Positions 25,484-35,927 of a DNA stretch of 64,000 nt are shown one piece after another; the stretch's first letter is position 1; each line of letters opens with the position of its first letter. Location: NCBI GenBank assembly GCA_034440575.1, contig JAOTOL010001655.1, positions 3,302,001 to 3,366,000 of the forward strand, given 5' to 3'. A program made the position numbers and the translations under genes. Under the pieces are notes generated by a model. That model was not told where the DNA came from. It did no database searches and saw nothing but the letters and a program-made list of their open reading frames with translations. Source of the stretch: Imbricaverruca yamaguchii (Eukaryota; Arthropoda; Thecostraca; Neoverrucidae).

Positions 25484-25946
25484 TGTCTGCACGTGTGTGA
25501 CGGTTTCGCAGGGTAGAGTTTGCAGTGATTTGACCGGCAATGTGCGTAAGCTCACTCGTCAGAATGATCTTGTGGAATAAAGTGAGACTGTGAAATAGGA
25601 ACCGATCAGCTGCAGTGAGGAGACCCAACTCGTTTCGGGCATCAGAAATATGATCAAATTTCCGGTGACCTAACACGACTCTAGTGGCGAAGTTAATGAT
25701 CTTGTCTAGTCTGTGGATGTTTGCTGAGGACCCGTTCCTGTAAACAGATATGCAGTATCGGATATTGAACATAACTAGGCTATTGACTATGGTGACGAGG
25801 GTACTGGTCGGCAGATGGTCACGCAGATCGCTCAGGGCCAGAAGGAACCCAGTGCACTTGCGGACCACAACAGCTACGTGGGAATCCCACGACATGTGGC
25901 GATCAGATGTCACCCGAAGGTTCTTACACAGTATGAAATTGTTCAA
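25484..25946 (-). mobile_element. Outer LINE, RT C-terminal part interrupted by the CR1 copy
   Basis: The minus strand encodes LRVTSDRHMSWDSHVAVVV, LPTSTLVTIVNSLV, IRYCISVYRNGSSANIHRL, and RNELGLLTAADRFLF, a typical post-RT region of jockey/L2/CR1-like LINEs. It ends ...RNRHTRADT, exactly where the continuation DYLHLPAIHRE at 22440 would follow once the inner element is removed. The upstream catalytic part is missing or unrecognisable beyond about 25950. Confidence 0.75.
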
Positions 25947-25949
25947 GAA

Positions 25950-26740
25950 AATGGGTGGAAAATACCACCTAATGAAAGTTCAATCGACCTCCCTGTCTAT
26001 GGCTTTTATGACATCCTTGCTTACTAGCTGCTGATTATGAAGCCAACATGAACTCAACTGAAGACATCCTGATCCCCTTCAACAATTCAAATATGCCATA
26101 GTCGGGGTGCACCAATGACCTCTGATCAAGACATATCCTGAAACCGCATCACAGAGCCTCTTCTGTTTCAGATAGTCTACCCAGTATCCTGAAACCCGGT
26201 ATCATCCAACACTCCCTAAGTCCTTATTCAGCAAACAATGAAGCCCTGCATTGGATACAATATGCAGGCTTATCAAAGTTGCTCAGTGATAAATTATTCC
26301 ACTTCCTGAACACTCAATCGACATCCTTCTCCAAGAAGAAGTATCACCATCCTGCTCATTGATATGAAGTATTTATGTCTCCTTTGTAACAGTATCTTGT
26401 TTACAAATAGCATGTGCATGCCCTCAATATGGAATGGTGTTACACGAACATTTTGCAATGCAATTTCGGGTAAAGGGATGACCTATGTGATATGGGATAC
26501 AATACCAGTTCATCATAGTTATTATACTCCTTATCCAGAATACAACTTTTCTTAAATTATGAATCTTAAAACAAATGATAAAGGTCCAGTCATAGTCGCT
26601 TACACGATCAACTCAAATTTTAGTCTGGAAGACATCAAAAACATTTTAAATTACACTAATTACATGTCAAATTTCGACATCCTGCTATGCTCATTTCGAC
26701 ATCTCACACCTAATGAAAAACCAATATTTTAACCCTGCTT
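25950..26740. repeat. Old interspersed repeat
   Basis: 26280-26560 matches 8400-8620 in ordered blocks (CACTTCCTGAACACTCAATC, AAATAGCATG, TTACACGAACATT). The 26640-26735 segment resembles 4430-4515. Several CCTAATGAAA- or CATCCTGA-type words repeat within it. It is strongly decayed, without coding capacity. Confidence 0.5.
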
Positions 26741-27690
26741 CGTGTGATATGCTCATGCTCCTCTGTCTTGCTAGTGTTGATAACAAAAGTTTCCCATGAA
26801 GTGAAGCAAACCTTAATTAAAGACGTCATTGCTGCAATCATTGGGTAGGGTAAACCGTGTCTAATTGATACAATTGTGACGAAACTCAACATAACTCATC
26901 ACTTTGGAGGGTAGCGAGGAGATAACTACATCTACGCCAAGCCTAAACCTGGTATCATCACGATGTTTTGTTTTCGTGGCGCCCTCTGCTTTCCATCGGA
27001 GCAAATCACCGCGCAACTATCGGTTCATCAACTTAACCCGCAATAAGGTTAAATCGTTAATAATGATAGGTTAAGTTGATATAATGTAAGTTAAGTACAC
27101 TATGTTGTGCATATAGGTGGCACTGGTTTGCGCCTTTTCAAAAGTCCATATTTCACGCTTATAGTAATAAGTCTGGTGTGTGTCTTGAGTCTTGACTGAC
27201 CATAGCTGATGGTTTATGCTATTTATGGAATGGTCAAACGTTCATTCCTTAGATATCTTTATACAGTTTTAGCAGACACCTTAATACAAGAAGGTAATTG
27301 TATGGTCATTTTGTTCCATTTCCAATCCATAAAACGTTGAAACAGCATGTTAAGCACGAATCTAGACACATTTCACGGTCGCAAAGTTGAGAGATACTGA
27401 TAGCCGACACTTGATATGATACTGATAGCCGACACTTAAAAAGTGACCAAGTGGACGGCGAATTATAAATTAAGGGCAAAGCAAAGGCATTTAAATTTTA
27501 CTTTCGGTCCAAAAATGTGTCACATGGTTACCATTCTGTAGTCCCGGGTCGAAAGTACTTCGTCTTGTTTTTGCCACGAGAAGAGGGTGTCCGTAGCAAC
27601 AGTAGCAACAGTAGCCATGGCAACCGGCTTTTGGAGAAAATGCTGTTGTATCAACCATCCCGTGCATCAACTGGGCCCCGGTCTCCCTAC
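26741..27690. other. Stretch without recognised gene
   Basis: Unique-looking sequence. A 24-bp direct repeat with GATACTGATAGCCGACACTT occurs twice, near 27397 and 27419. Nothing else is supported. Confidence 0.45.
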
Positions 27691-27720
27691 TCCTATTTTC
27701 ACGGAGCCGTGAAAATAGGA
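27691..27720. repeat. Perfect 14-bp stem, 2-base loop palindrome
   Basis: TCCTATTTTCACGG (27691-27704), then AG, then its exact reverse complement (27707-27720). It is adjacent to a second, longer hairpin that starts two bases later. Confidence 0.9.
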
Positions 27721-27721
27721 A

Positions 27722-27772
27722 GTTGTCGGTAAACACATTAAATACCCCTATTTAATGTGTTTACATGACAAC
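27722..27772. repeat. Long hairpin, 16-bp perfect core extended by 6 bp
   Basis: The core arm GTAAACACATTAAATA (27729-27744), loop CCCC, and exact reverse complement (27749-27764) are extended by GTTGTC (27722-27727) pairing with GACAAC (27767-27772) across a small 1/2-base bulge. It may be the end of a MITE or a cruciform-prone site. Confidence 0.9.
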
Positions 27773-29694
27773 CTCGCAAGCTGTCACCTGGACTGTGCCA
27801 TTTGGATCCTCTGACATCAGTGGTTACATAATCATAGGCATCATATTTGCTTTCGAAACGCTGCGGGAAGGACATTGCAAAACATTGTGATAAAAGATAA
27901 AACCGGCTTGGTGTAGGGCTAGGTGTTACGGAGACGGGGACGGTATCTTGTAGTTAGATTGAATGAGCCATTCAATCTCAAAACAAAACCGCTGGGAATA
28001 ACTCTAACAAATCGCGCCGCGACTTAAGAAAATCGTATCAGAGTCCACAAAGTCGTCGGACAGCATCCTCCCGAAAAAATCGCGATGGAACTTGAAAAAA
28101 ATGCGCCATGGCCTCAAAGCTTGCGCAGGGTTCCGGAATGGTTCAATTTGTACCAATAAGAACCAAGGAGCCCCCAAACTATCCAGTAGAGTTTAAAACA
28201 AATTGCATTGAGGCTTACAGATCGATGCACCGGACCAAAAATCACGCCGACTGGGGACTCAAGGCTCAGGGCCCTCAAATGTTTGTGTCATTGCTGAACG
28301 TTGTAGCGTAATATCTGTCAGCGTGCGTCTGTTAACGCAAACATGGCCCGTGTTACTGAGGAACTAGGAGTCTTTGAAGTAAAGTTTAGGGCAGATGACT
28401 TTAGGCTTAACAGACCCTTGTAAGCTACGTTCTTGTCGATTAGCAGTCGTATGGTGCATATTTTGGCAAATGATGACGCCTACTATCACCCCGCAAGGCA
28501 TTAATGTCCTTCTCTCCCTCACTCTTTTGGTACATACATTACATACAAAAGTTACATTGCTTCACAAGATTACCGACGTATCGTGCTTCAGACTTGATCA
28601 CCATATATCAGAAATTGATTATGAAATCCGAAACGTTGGTAATTTTTAAAAATAATAGTAATTCATTTTGAGAACCTTTTCATGGTTATGAAGGCATTGC
28701 AAGTTGTATTTTCCTCCCATGTATGCTTAGATTGCACTCCGCAACGAAAGCAGGTGTTTGTCCCCCTCAATTTTGTCGTGTTCCCCTCCCTCAACCTCAG
28801 CTCCTTGAGTATCATCTCCGCAAGATTCTACTTCGTCATTTATAAAGTGAAAATATATATGCAAGAGAATCACCAAAAATACTAAAAGCCGATCTAGCCA
28901 ATCAACAGGCTTCACAGGTTATCTATAGTAAACAAATATCCGAATGATAAATCAGGAAACGTAAAAAAATGTTTGTTTCCAGCCAATTCTTGAAGAATAT
29001 GAACCCTAACCATCATCTGTTTTCTCTTGTGTGGAAAATTGTGCTCTGCTGGGCAACAAATTTGCATCATCGCAGGGCTTTATACGTCTTAGGTTATATT
29101 TCCCTGCTCATATGCTGATATATCTTTTAAAAAAATGTGACTAGGTGTCCTTGGGTTCCTTGAAGACTATTGAGGGAAGTCATGGGCGGCCTTAAGCACG
29201 TACGTCTAGTTAATGTCATATTGCCGCCCCGGGAGCGCAGTTGGTTGGAGCGCTGGTCTGCGCTTGTCTCCCCTGCCATTACCACTTTGTCATTACCACT
29301 TTAACGGTCAAAATGCGGATGTGTTGCCTAGCAGAGCAGAATTTTTCACTCAAGCGAAAACAGAAAATGATCAAGGTTGATGTTACTTTGAAGAATGGCC
29401 TGGAAGCAGAAATTTTTAGCATTTGCAACTTTGCTATTTGGAGATTTTGTGACGACAGATAGCCTGTGAAGCTCGTTTATTGGCTACATCGGCTTTTAGT
29501 ATGTTTGCTGATTCTCCTGCGCCTATACTTCGACTCTAAATTATTAAGTAGAATTTTGCGGCGATGATACTCAGTTAGCAAGGCTTTAGGGTACCGAAAA
29601 ATTTGTGGGGGGGGGGACAAATCGCTACTTTTCAGAAATTGGAAGGGAGATTGGAACATCCCCCCCACCCCAATGGTTACACCCAGGCAAGGAA
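27773..29694. other. Stretch without recognised gene; tRNA-like fragment near 29228
   Basis: No protein was recognised. At 29228-29262 GGGAGCGCAGTTGGTTGGAG, continuing CGCTGGTCTGCG, looks like the 5' half (D arm with A box) of a tRNA, but no 3' half follows. It is at most a SINE or tRNA pseudogene fragment. A run of 10 G flanked by TTGT and ACAA lies at 29607-29616. Confidence 0.4.
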
Positions 29695-29877
29695 CGATTA
29701 GCATATAAGGAAAGTTGGAAGAAATTGAACATGTTTTCAATGAGATATAAAAGGCTGAGAGGAGATCTCATCGAGGTTTTTACATTTGTCCATGGTCAGG
29801 ACCAGGGACATCTCAGGGAGATGTTGGAAGTTGACAGAAGGAATGCAATTAGAGGTCATCCTCAACATCAAAAGTAG
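29695..29877 (+). mobile_element. CR1-like LINE fragment
   Basis: The plus strand encodes ERLAYKESWKKLNMFSMRYK, then RLRGDLIEVFTFVHG and RNAIRGH, the same C-terminal RT region as in the 22447-25483 element (there LAYEERLKKLNMFSLRYRRL). Truncated at both ends and more diverged. It is followed by two copies of an AAAAGTAGCGCCAG segment. Confidence 0.8.
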
Positions 29878-29909
29878 CGCCAGGGATATTAAAAGTAGCG
29901 CCAGCTATA

Positions 29910-30311
29910 TTACTCAACGTTTCGGCCAGGTGCCATCATCAGGAGTGTTCGTCTACCAGCAGGGCATGGCGACAATTCCAGGGCTGAGCGGACCAGGTAA
30001 GATTTCAGTGTAGGTCCGCTAGTCCAGGCTACCCTAACATGATCTAGATGAGACGAACGGATAGCTGCATTTACCTGTCGACATAGTTGGTCATCGACAA
30101 AAGGAAGTCTCATGTAGACGTAGTTGGGATTGCTACATGCTCGATGCCGACGTTGCCCACTTATCCTACTCCTGTTGTGAGGGTGGACAGCACGAGCGGC
30201 GGAGTGTACCCGATGTGCTGGGTATCCGTTTTCCAGGAAAAGGGTTGTCAACTTCGCAAGGCTCCGCTCGCACGAAATAGTATCGGAGGAGACTCGTGCT
30301 GCTCTCCTCAT
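29910..30311 (-). mobile_element. Retroelement fragment, possibly Penelope-like
   Basis: The minus-strand frame contains LTTLFLENGYPAHRVHSAAR, YVYMRLPFVDDQLCRQVNAA and VAWTSGPTLKSYLVRSALEL. The pattern 'FLENGYP...', then 'Y..LPFVDD.L.R.VN.AI', then 'TLK..L.RSA' is that of the segment after the reverse transcriptase core in Penelope-like and some LINE elements. No catalytic domain remains. The superfamily assignment is tentative. Confidence 0.5.
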
Positions 30312-30790
30312 TTGGGATGTTAAAACGGCCTTTTTAGGGCCATCGGGTGGGCCGAATCATAGTGCAAGATGATGGGAGCTGCCATTGGTTTAAAGTACAG
30401 ATGCACTATGATTGATACAGATGCATTTTGCACTATGATTCGGCTCGTGATGTTACCTAAAAAAGGTGAAGAATGACATATGAAAAATGATGATGTGACG
30501 AGTGACGAGTGATGCTTGTCATGTGACCTGAGAAGGCACATCACAAGCATAGCAACTGACCCGAGTGGATCTCTAGCTGGGTAGCTACCTAGTGACATTG
30601 ACAGCATGTTAAACTTTTAACTCAAATTATGTCGTTCAACGGAAATGGTTCCGTCACATAGTGGTCTCACGGTATATGCAACAATCTCTGTTTAGCAAAG
30701 ACTGATCACATAATCTATTCAATGAAGACATTTGGACTGAATGCGCTAGAATACCAATTTGCAACGGATATTACTATCAAGGCTTTTCAT
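30312..30790. other. Short stretch without recognised features
   Basis: No coding frame or repeat is recognised apart from a doubled GATACAGATGCA/TTTGCACTATGATTCGGC-type segment at 30355-30445. Confidence 0.4.
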
Positions 30791-30799
30791 CGTCCAGTG

Positions 30800-32400
30800 G
30801 TGTGTGCGAAAATCACGCTGGGCGCCAAAAAGACTGGCCGGGCTGTCCAAATCACGTTCGGTCTCAAGAGGTCGGGTCGGTATCCTTGATAATCGCACTG
30901 TGGTCCACAAAAGGTCGGACCGGGGCCCCTGAAAATCACGCTGGGAGCACAACAAAAGTCGTGCCGTGGTCCTTGAAAATCACCATGGGAGTTGGAAGGA
31001 GACGGACTGGGCCCTTCAAAATCACACTGGGGGCCTCAAAAGGTCTCGCCTGGGGCCCGAAAACCACACCGGGGGGCGAAAAAGTCGTGTCAAGATTCTT
31101 AAAAATCATAACGGGGACCCAAGGGGTTGGCCGCTCCCGACAATTACGCTGAACATGAAGGTGCCAAAAAGTCGCGCCCGGACCGTCGAAAATCACCCCA
31201 GGGGCTCTACAAGTCGCACCGGCGTCCGAACAGTCTCATGGAGAACACCTACTAAATAAAGTCGGGGCAACGAAAAAGACACAATCCGAATATGGATAAT
31301 AATTCTGGGGTCTCAGCAAATTCCCCTGAAAAACAAACACGTGTTGGGTCCCCAAAGACGTGTCGAGGCCATAAAACTCGCGATAGGCATCTTAACCAAT
31401 GACAACAGGGTCTAAAAATCGCAATTAGACCCAAAAATGTCGCACCGCTGCTTTTGGAAATCACACTAGGGAACACACAAATCACGATTGGGACCCAAAA
31501 TTCCTGTTGGTAGTCTCATAAGTTTTTGTCAGGACATCAAACATTCCACGCGGGCATCCCTAAAACTAGCGTCGATGGCCCCAAATAAGCACAGTGTGGT
31601 CCCAAAGTCGCATCGGGACTCGATAAGAATCAAGCTGGAGCTCTCCGAAATAAAGAGAGATTTAGAAAACTAATTACGAAGCCAAATACGCAAACTAAGT
31701 ACGAGCCAGGAAAATCACTCCTTTGTCCAAACATACCACCAGATGCCTTAACAAATAGCATACCGGTCACCGAAAAACGTATCGGAGCTCGAAAAATCAA
31801 GGCGGGACATGACAAATCTCCGGGAGCCGAAAAAGGATGGTGGCTCGAATTTTGCATACTTCAGAATTTACTAAAAATTACGTCGAGCACAGAAAACTGG
31901 CGTCGGATCTATCTGAAATTGCGCGCTTCGGCCGGAAAGGTCGCGACGGGACCACGTGAAATTATATTGGAGCCCCCAATATCATGCTGGGGTCCTACAA
32001 ATGTGAGCGAGGAACCCAAAATAAACACAACGGGATCCTAAGAGCACAACTGAAGGACGAAAATGCACTAGGTCTTCCAAAGCGTACCGGGTTTGGCAAA
32101 AAGCGGCAAGACTTTAAAACATGAGTTGCAGCTCAAAGTAGCTACACCGGAAGCTAAAAAGCAAACACAACCGGTCCCTTAAAGCACACCGAGGCTTTGA
32201 GACAGCATGGGAGCCTGAAAAGCAGGCTGGGGCCCTTGAAATCGACATGGTACTAGAAGAGGAGCACAAAGACCGGGAACTAAATAAACACTTCGGGGAT
32301 TGCGAAAACGCGCTAATACATTAAAAAGCATCGTCTGTGTAAAACAAGCAATACAACATTTTAAAAAGAACTAGATCACAAAAATGTGCCAGGCACCTAA
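30800..32400. repeat. Ancient degenerate tandem repeat (about 35-40 bp units)
   Basis: About 40 strongly diverged units are built from GAAAATCAC(G/A)CTGGG, a G/C-rich spacer such as GGCCCC, and CAAAAAGTCG. The rhythm is clear at 30800-31250 and fades toward 32400. Frames are open only by chance. Confidence 0.7.
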
Positions 32401-32767
32401 CAATAATTGTCTGGAGCCACACATCCAATCCATAGACACAGAAAAGTCGAAAAGTCCAAAAAAAGAGCACCAAAACTCCGTTCGGTAGCCAATCTGGGAG
32501 CGTATCTAACCAAAGAGATGTGGTGTATCAAAGCTCAGCGGTCATCCGGATTTTTTAGGGAACAGAAAACGTGGGAAGAAGAGAACTAATCATCAAATTG
32601 CTTTCACGACGGTATCTTGTAGCGGTTAAGTCTGAACACGTTATGACAGACCCGCCATCTGTTAACAAGAGGTGAACTAGAGGTTTCTACGCCTGCCGGT
32701 TTGCCGCACTGCCAAATGCGATAAGGTCGAAAATTATTTCACGTAGCATATTTTCGCGGAGACGGTG

Positions 32768-33070
32768 TGGACATTGTGACCTGTTGACATTATGAACTGT
32801 GGACATTATGAACGTGTGGGTATTGTGACCTGTGGATATTATGAACTGTGGACATTGTGAGCTGTGGAAGTTGTGAGCTGTGGATATTATGAACGGTGGA
32901 CAATATGAACTGTGGACACTATGATCTGTGGACATTATGAACTGCGAAGATAATAAACGTGTGGAAGTTATGAACTCGGGGGCATTCATAATGTCCACAG
33001 TTCAGTGTCCACAGCTCACATTGTCCACAAGTTCATAATGTCCACAGCTCATAGTGTCCACATAGTGTGT
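32768..33070. repeat. Inverted minisatellite (head-to-head arms)
   Basis: The left arm (32768-32975) repeats a 15-17 bp unit of the type GTGGACATTATGAACT in one orientation. From about 32985 the same unit continues as its reverse complement (CATAATGTCCACAGTTC) to 33070. The array therefore flips around 32980. Related units GAGCTGTGGAGGTTGTGAGC recur at 50440-50490. Confidence 0.85.
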
Positions 33071-33257
33071 CAACATTTTTTCATTTCACATGCAAAGTTA
33101 AAAATAAACATTGGCAACATACCACCGTATGCACCTATATGCATAATAACAATAATATCGACATCAGATCAAACGAATCCTCGAATAACAAAATTACGTA
33201 TCCACAAGCCCATGCAAATATCATCACGCGTTTTTGTATTGGCATCCCTACATTCGC

Positions 33258-33767
33258 TCACACTTGAACGCCTAAAATCAACCACATAATAACGCTTACC
33301 ACCTCATCCCTATAAACGCGAACATGAACTCCTACAGTACTGGATGATAATTCGGAGGCAATGATGTGAAACCGGTCAACTGGTATATACTTATGAATCC
33401 TTTGTGTACCCTCGACGGTGAGAGCCTTGGTGTACCGCTCTTTAAGTGATGCAGTCACTTTGGAAACGAATAGGAAGTGAATGACCGAAATTAATTTTTC
33501 ACTAAGAAACCGGTGCATATCTTCAGTACTGTGAACCTGGTTCTGGCTAGGTCGTCTCAAACTCTTCATAGCCGTCGCTCTTTTCACTGTACCACCGTAC
33601 ATCGCATACGCTCTTGCCATGGGAGGTACCGGAAAAGTGCCACCCGCAGTCAACATCGAAATCTTCACGGTGACGGCAAGGTTCATAAAATCGAAGCGGT
33701 TCTTGCACTGACCGGCGCATCCGTCTGAAACGTAGTGAATCGTTCTGAGCAAAATGGCGCAGCGCAC
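33258..33767 (-). pseudogene. Transposon-type protein fragment, frameshifted
   Basis: The minus strand encodes IHYVSDGCAGQCKNRFDFMN and, after a frame change, GGTVKRATAMKSLRRPSQNQ. Between them another frame reads FSGTSHGKSVCD. These three blocks in this order (HY.SDG..GQ.KN...N, then H..GTSHGKS.CD, then GGTVKR...SL) match an uncharacterised protein type repeated in many invertebrate genomes and probably carried by mobile elements. At least two frameshifts break it here. I cannot name the family. Confidence 0.6.
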
Positions 33768-33914
33768 ATGAGCTGTTTCCAGTGCGTCAACTTTATTTGC
33801 GAGTTATTACGACGATATTTTGTTCAGTTCCCCACATAATGATTGACAAACTAAAGGCCGTATCCGAAAAAGCTGTGCTATTCAACTCAAACCTGAGCTG
33901 AATTGTGGGTGAGC

Positions 33915-34080
33915 TCTGACTCAACACACACCGCAAGCGATCACCCAACACACCTCATAAGCGATCACCCAACACACGTCACAAGCGATCACCCAACATA
34001 CGTCACAAGCGATCACCCAACACACGTCGCAAGCGATCACCCGACACACGTCACAAGCAATCACCCAACACACAACGCAA
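33915..34080. repeat. 24-bp minisatellite, split by a LINE insertion
   Basis: About seven copies of a 24-bp unit with GATCACCCAACACACGTCAC. Remnants continue after the inserted LINE fragment (34548-34590). Confidence 0.93.
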
Positions 34081-34547
34081 GCATAAAGACATAAAGACAT
34101 AAAAGATTAGTGCAACTATGAGCCACAAGGGCCCTTCTTGGTTGCACTCTGTACACTAAACCAGTTGCCCACCAAATCTGTCAATAAGCCCTCCCTGTAA
34201 TACTGAAAAGCAAGCCCTCTATTCTTATAATGATTGTCTATGCTGTTTTTAAAGATGTTCAATGTGCTGCTACTGACGATGTTTTCTGGCGGCTGGTTCC
34301 AGTGTTCTACTACTCTGTTGGTGAAGAAAGTCTGCCTTAACCTTGTTCTGCTGTGGTTAATTTTAATTTTGAATTTATGACCTCTAATTGCATCATTTCT
34401 GTTCAATTCAAACATTTCCCCAAGGTATCCCCTCTCCAGACCATGGACAAATTTAAAGACCTCGATGAGATCTCCTCTCAGCCTTCTATATCTAAGTGAA
34501 AACATATTCAATTTCTTCAATCTTTCCTCATATGCCAGGTTGCTTAT
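34081..34547 (-). mobile_element. 5'-truncated CR1-like LINE insertion with target-site duplication
   Basis: 467 bp nearly identical to 22447-22906 of the larger CR1-like element, encoding ISNLAYEERLKKLNMFSLRY and on to the C-terminus. The 16-bp sequence CCAACACACAACGCAA is present on both sides (34065-34080 and 34548-34563), and the 3' end shows extra copies of the 8-bp TTTATGTC tail, as expected for a CR1 retrotransposition. The insertion sits in the 24-bp array. Confidence 0.9.
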
Positions 34548-34734
34548 CCAACACACAACGCAAACGGTCACGTAGCACACATCACGTGCATCAACGTACA
34601 CAAGCTGGCTGATCCTGCTCGTCACACCGTGCTGTTGCTTCCGAGGTTGCTGTGACGCTGCATGTGAAAGTCCCCACCTCTGATGGGCTTCTGTCCCTGT
34701 CGTGTGTGCATGGGCTAGCGCCGACTTCACCAGC

Positions 34735-35722
34735 TGCGCTCCGTTCCTGTTAGTTCGGCTCCGTTCCTGTGAGCACGAATCCGTTCCTGTGAGTTCGGCT
34801 TTGTTCCTGTGAGCCTGGCTCCGTTACTGTGATCTGGGCTCCGTTCCTGTGAGCTGGGCTCCGTTCTTGTGAGCTGTGCTCCGTCCTTATGAGCTTGGCT
34901 CCGTCCCTATGAGCTCGGCTCCGTCCCTATGAGCTCGGCTCCGTTCCTGTGAGCTGGGCTACGTTCCTGTGAGCTGGGCTCCGCTCCTGTGAGTTCGGCT
35001 CCGTCCCTGTGAGCTCGGCTCCGTTCCTGTGAGCCCGGCTCCGTCCCTGTGAGCTGGGCTCCGTTCCTGTGAGCTCGGCTCCGTTCCTGTGAGCTGGGCT
35101 CCGCTCCTGTGAGTTCGGCTCCGTCCCTGTGAGCTCGGCTCCGTTCCTGTGAGCCCGGCTCCGTTCCTGTGAGCTTTGCTCCGTTTCTGTGAGCTGGGCT
35201 CCGTCCTTATGAGCTGGGCCCCGCTCCTGTGAGTTCGGCTCCGTCCCTGTGAGCCCGGCTCCGTTCCTGTGAGCTTGGCTCCGCTCCTGTGAGCTCGGCT
35301 CCGCTCCTGTGAGCTGGGCTCCGTGCCTGTGAGCTGGGCTTCGCTCATGTGAGCTGGGCTCCGCTCCTGTGAGCTGGGCTCCGCTCCTGTGAGCCCGGCT
35401 CCGCTCCTGTGAGCTCGGCTCCGTCCCTGTAAGCTGGGCTCTGACCCTGTGAGCCCGGCTCCGTTCCTGTGAGCTCTGCTCCGCTCCTGTGAGCTGGGCT
35501 CCGTTCCTGTGAGCTCTGCTCCCCTCCTGTGAGCTCTGCTCCGCTCCTGTGAGCTGGGCTCCGTACCTGTGAGCTCGGCTCCGCTCCATGAGCCCGGCTC
35601 CGTCCCTGTCAGCTCGGCTCCGTCCCTGTGAGCTGGGCTCCGTGCCTGTGAGCTCTGCTCCGCTCCTGTGAGCTGGGCTCCGCTCCTGTGAGCTCTGCTC
35701 CGCTCCTGTGAGCTGGGCTCCC
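34735..35722. repeat. 20-bp minisatellite, about 49 copies, before an S28 exon
   Basis: Near-perfect 20-bp periodicity of the unit GGCTCCGTTCCTGTGAGCTG and variants. Three units make 60 bp, so minus-strand frames stay open for up to 297 codons, but these are repeat by-products. Each unit contains GTGAG(C/T), a donor-like word in the sense of the S28 gene. The array ends 48 bp before the exon at 35771. Confidence 0.95.
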
Positions 35723-35770
35723 CCACTGCCAGCCGCGGTGTGCCTGTGTGTCAGCTGAGGTCTGCCCCAG

Positions 35771-35927
35771 GTGATGGACAGCGGCGAAGCCTCCGCTCTG
35801 GATCTGCTGGCGCGGGTCAACCAGCTGCTGATGTCGGCTCACGGCCAGCAGTGTCTCAGCTACTCTTACGACCTCATGGTGAAGGAGATGCAGGATGTCG
35901 ACTTCGACAGTGCGAACAACAGCGGCA
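35771..35927 (+). CDS. Serine carboxypeptidase family S28 (PRSS16-like), exon 1 of 4 seen
   Basis: The gene encodes a prolyl-type serine carboxypeptidase of MEROPS family S28, relatives of thymus-specific serine protease PRSS16. These are secreted or lysosomal alpha/beta-hydrolases that remove residues after proline. This exon follows CTGCCCCAG and encodes VMDSGEASALDLLARVNQLL, then GQQCLSYSYDLMVKEMQDVD and FDSANNSG. The CL.YSYD.M motif just before the MRQW block is typical of S28. It ends in phase 1 at GGCA/GTGAGT, and A plus TG of the next exon gives Met. The exon with the catalytic serine (GGSY-type motif) lies upstream and was not found. The four exons add up to an uninterrupted 181 residues. 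Confidence 0.85.

Noticed and set aside
34927..35820. 297-codon minus-strand frame rich in Gln, Ser, Arg, Thr
   Set aside because: Produced by the 20-bp repeat (60 bp = 20 codons); a second frame is open as well, and the array is intronic on the opposite strand to the S28 gene.
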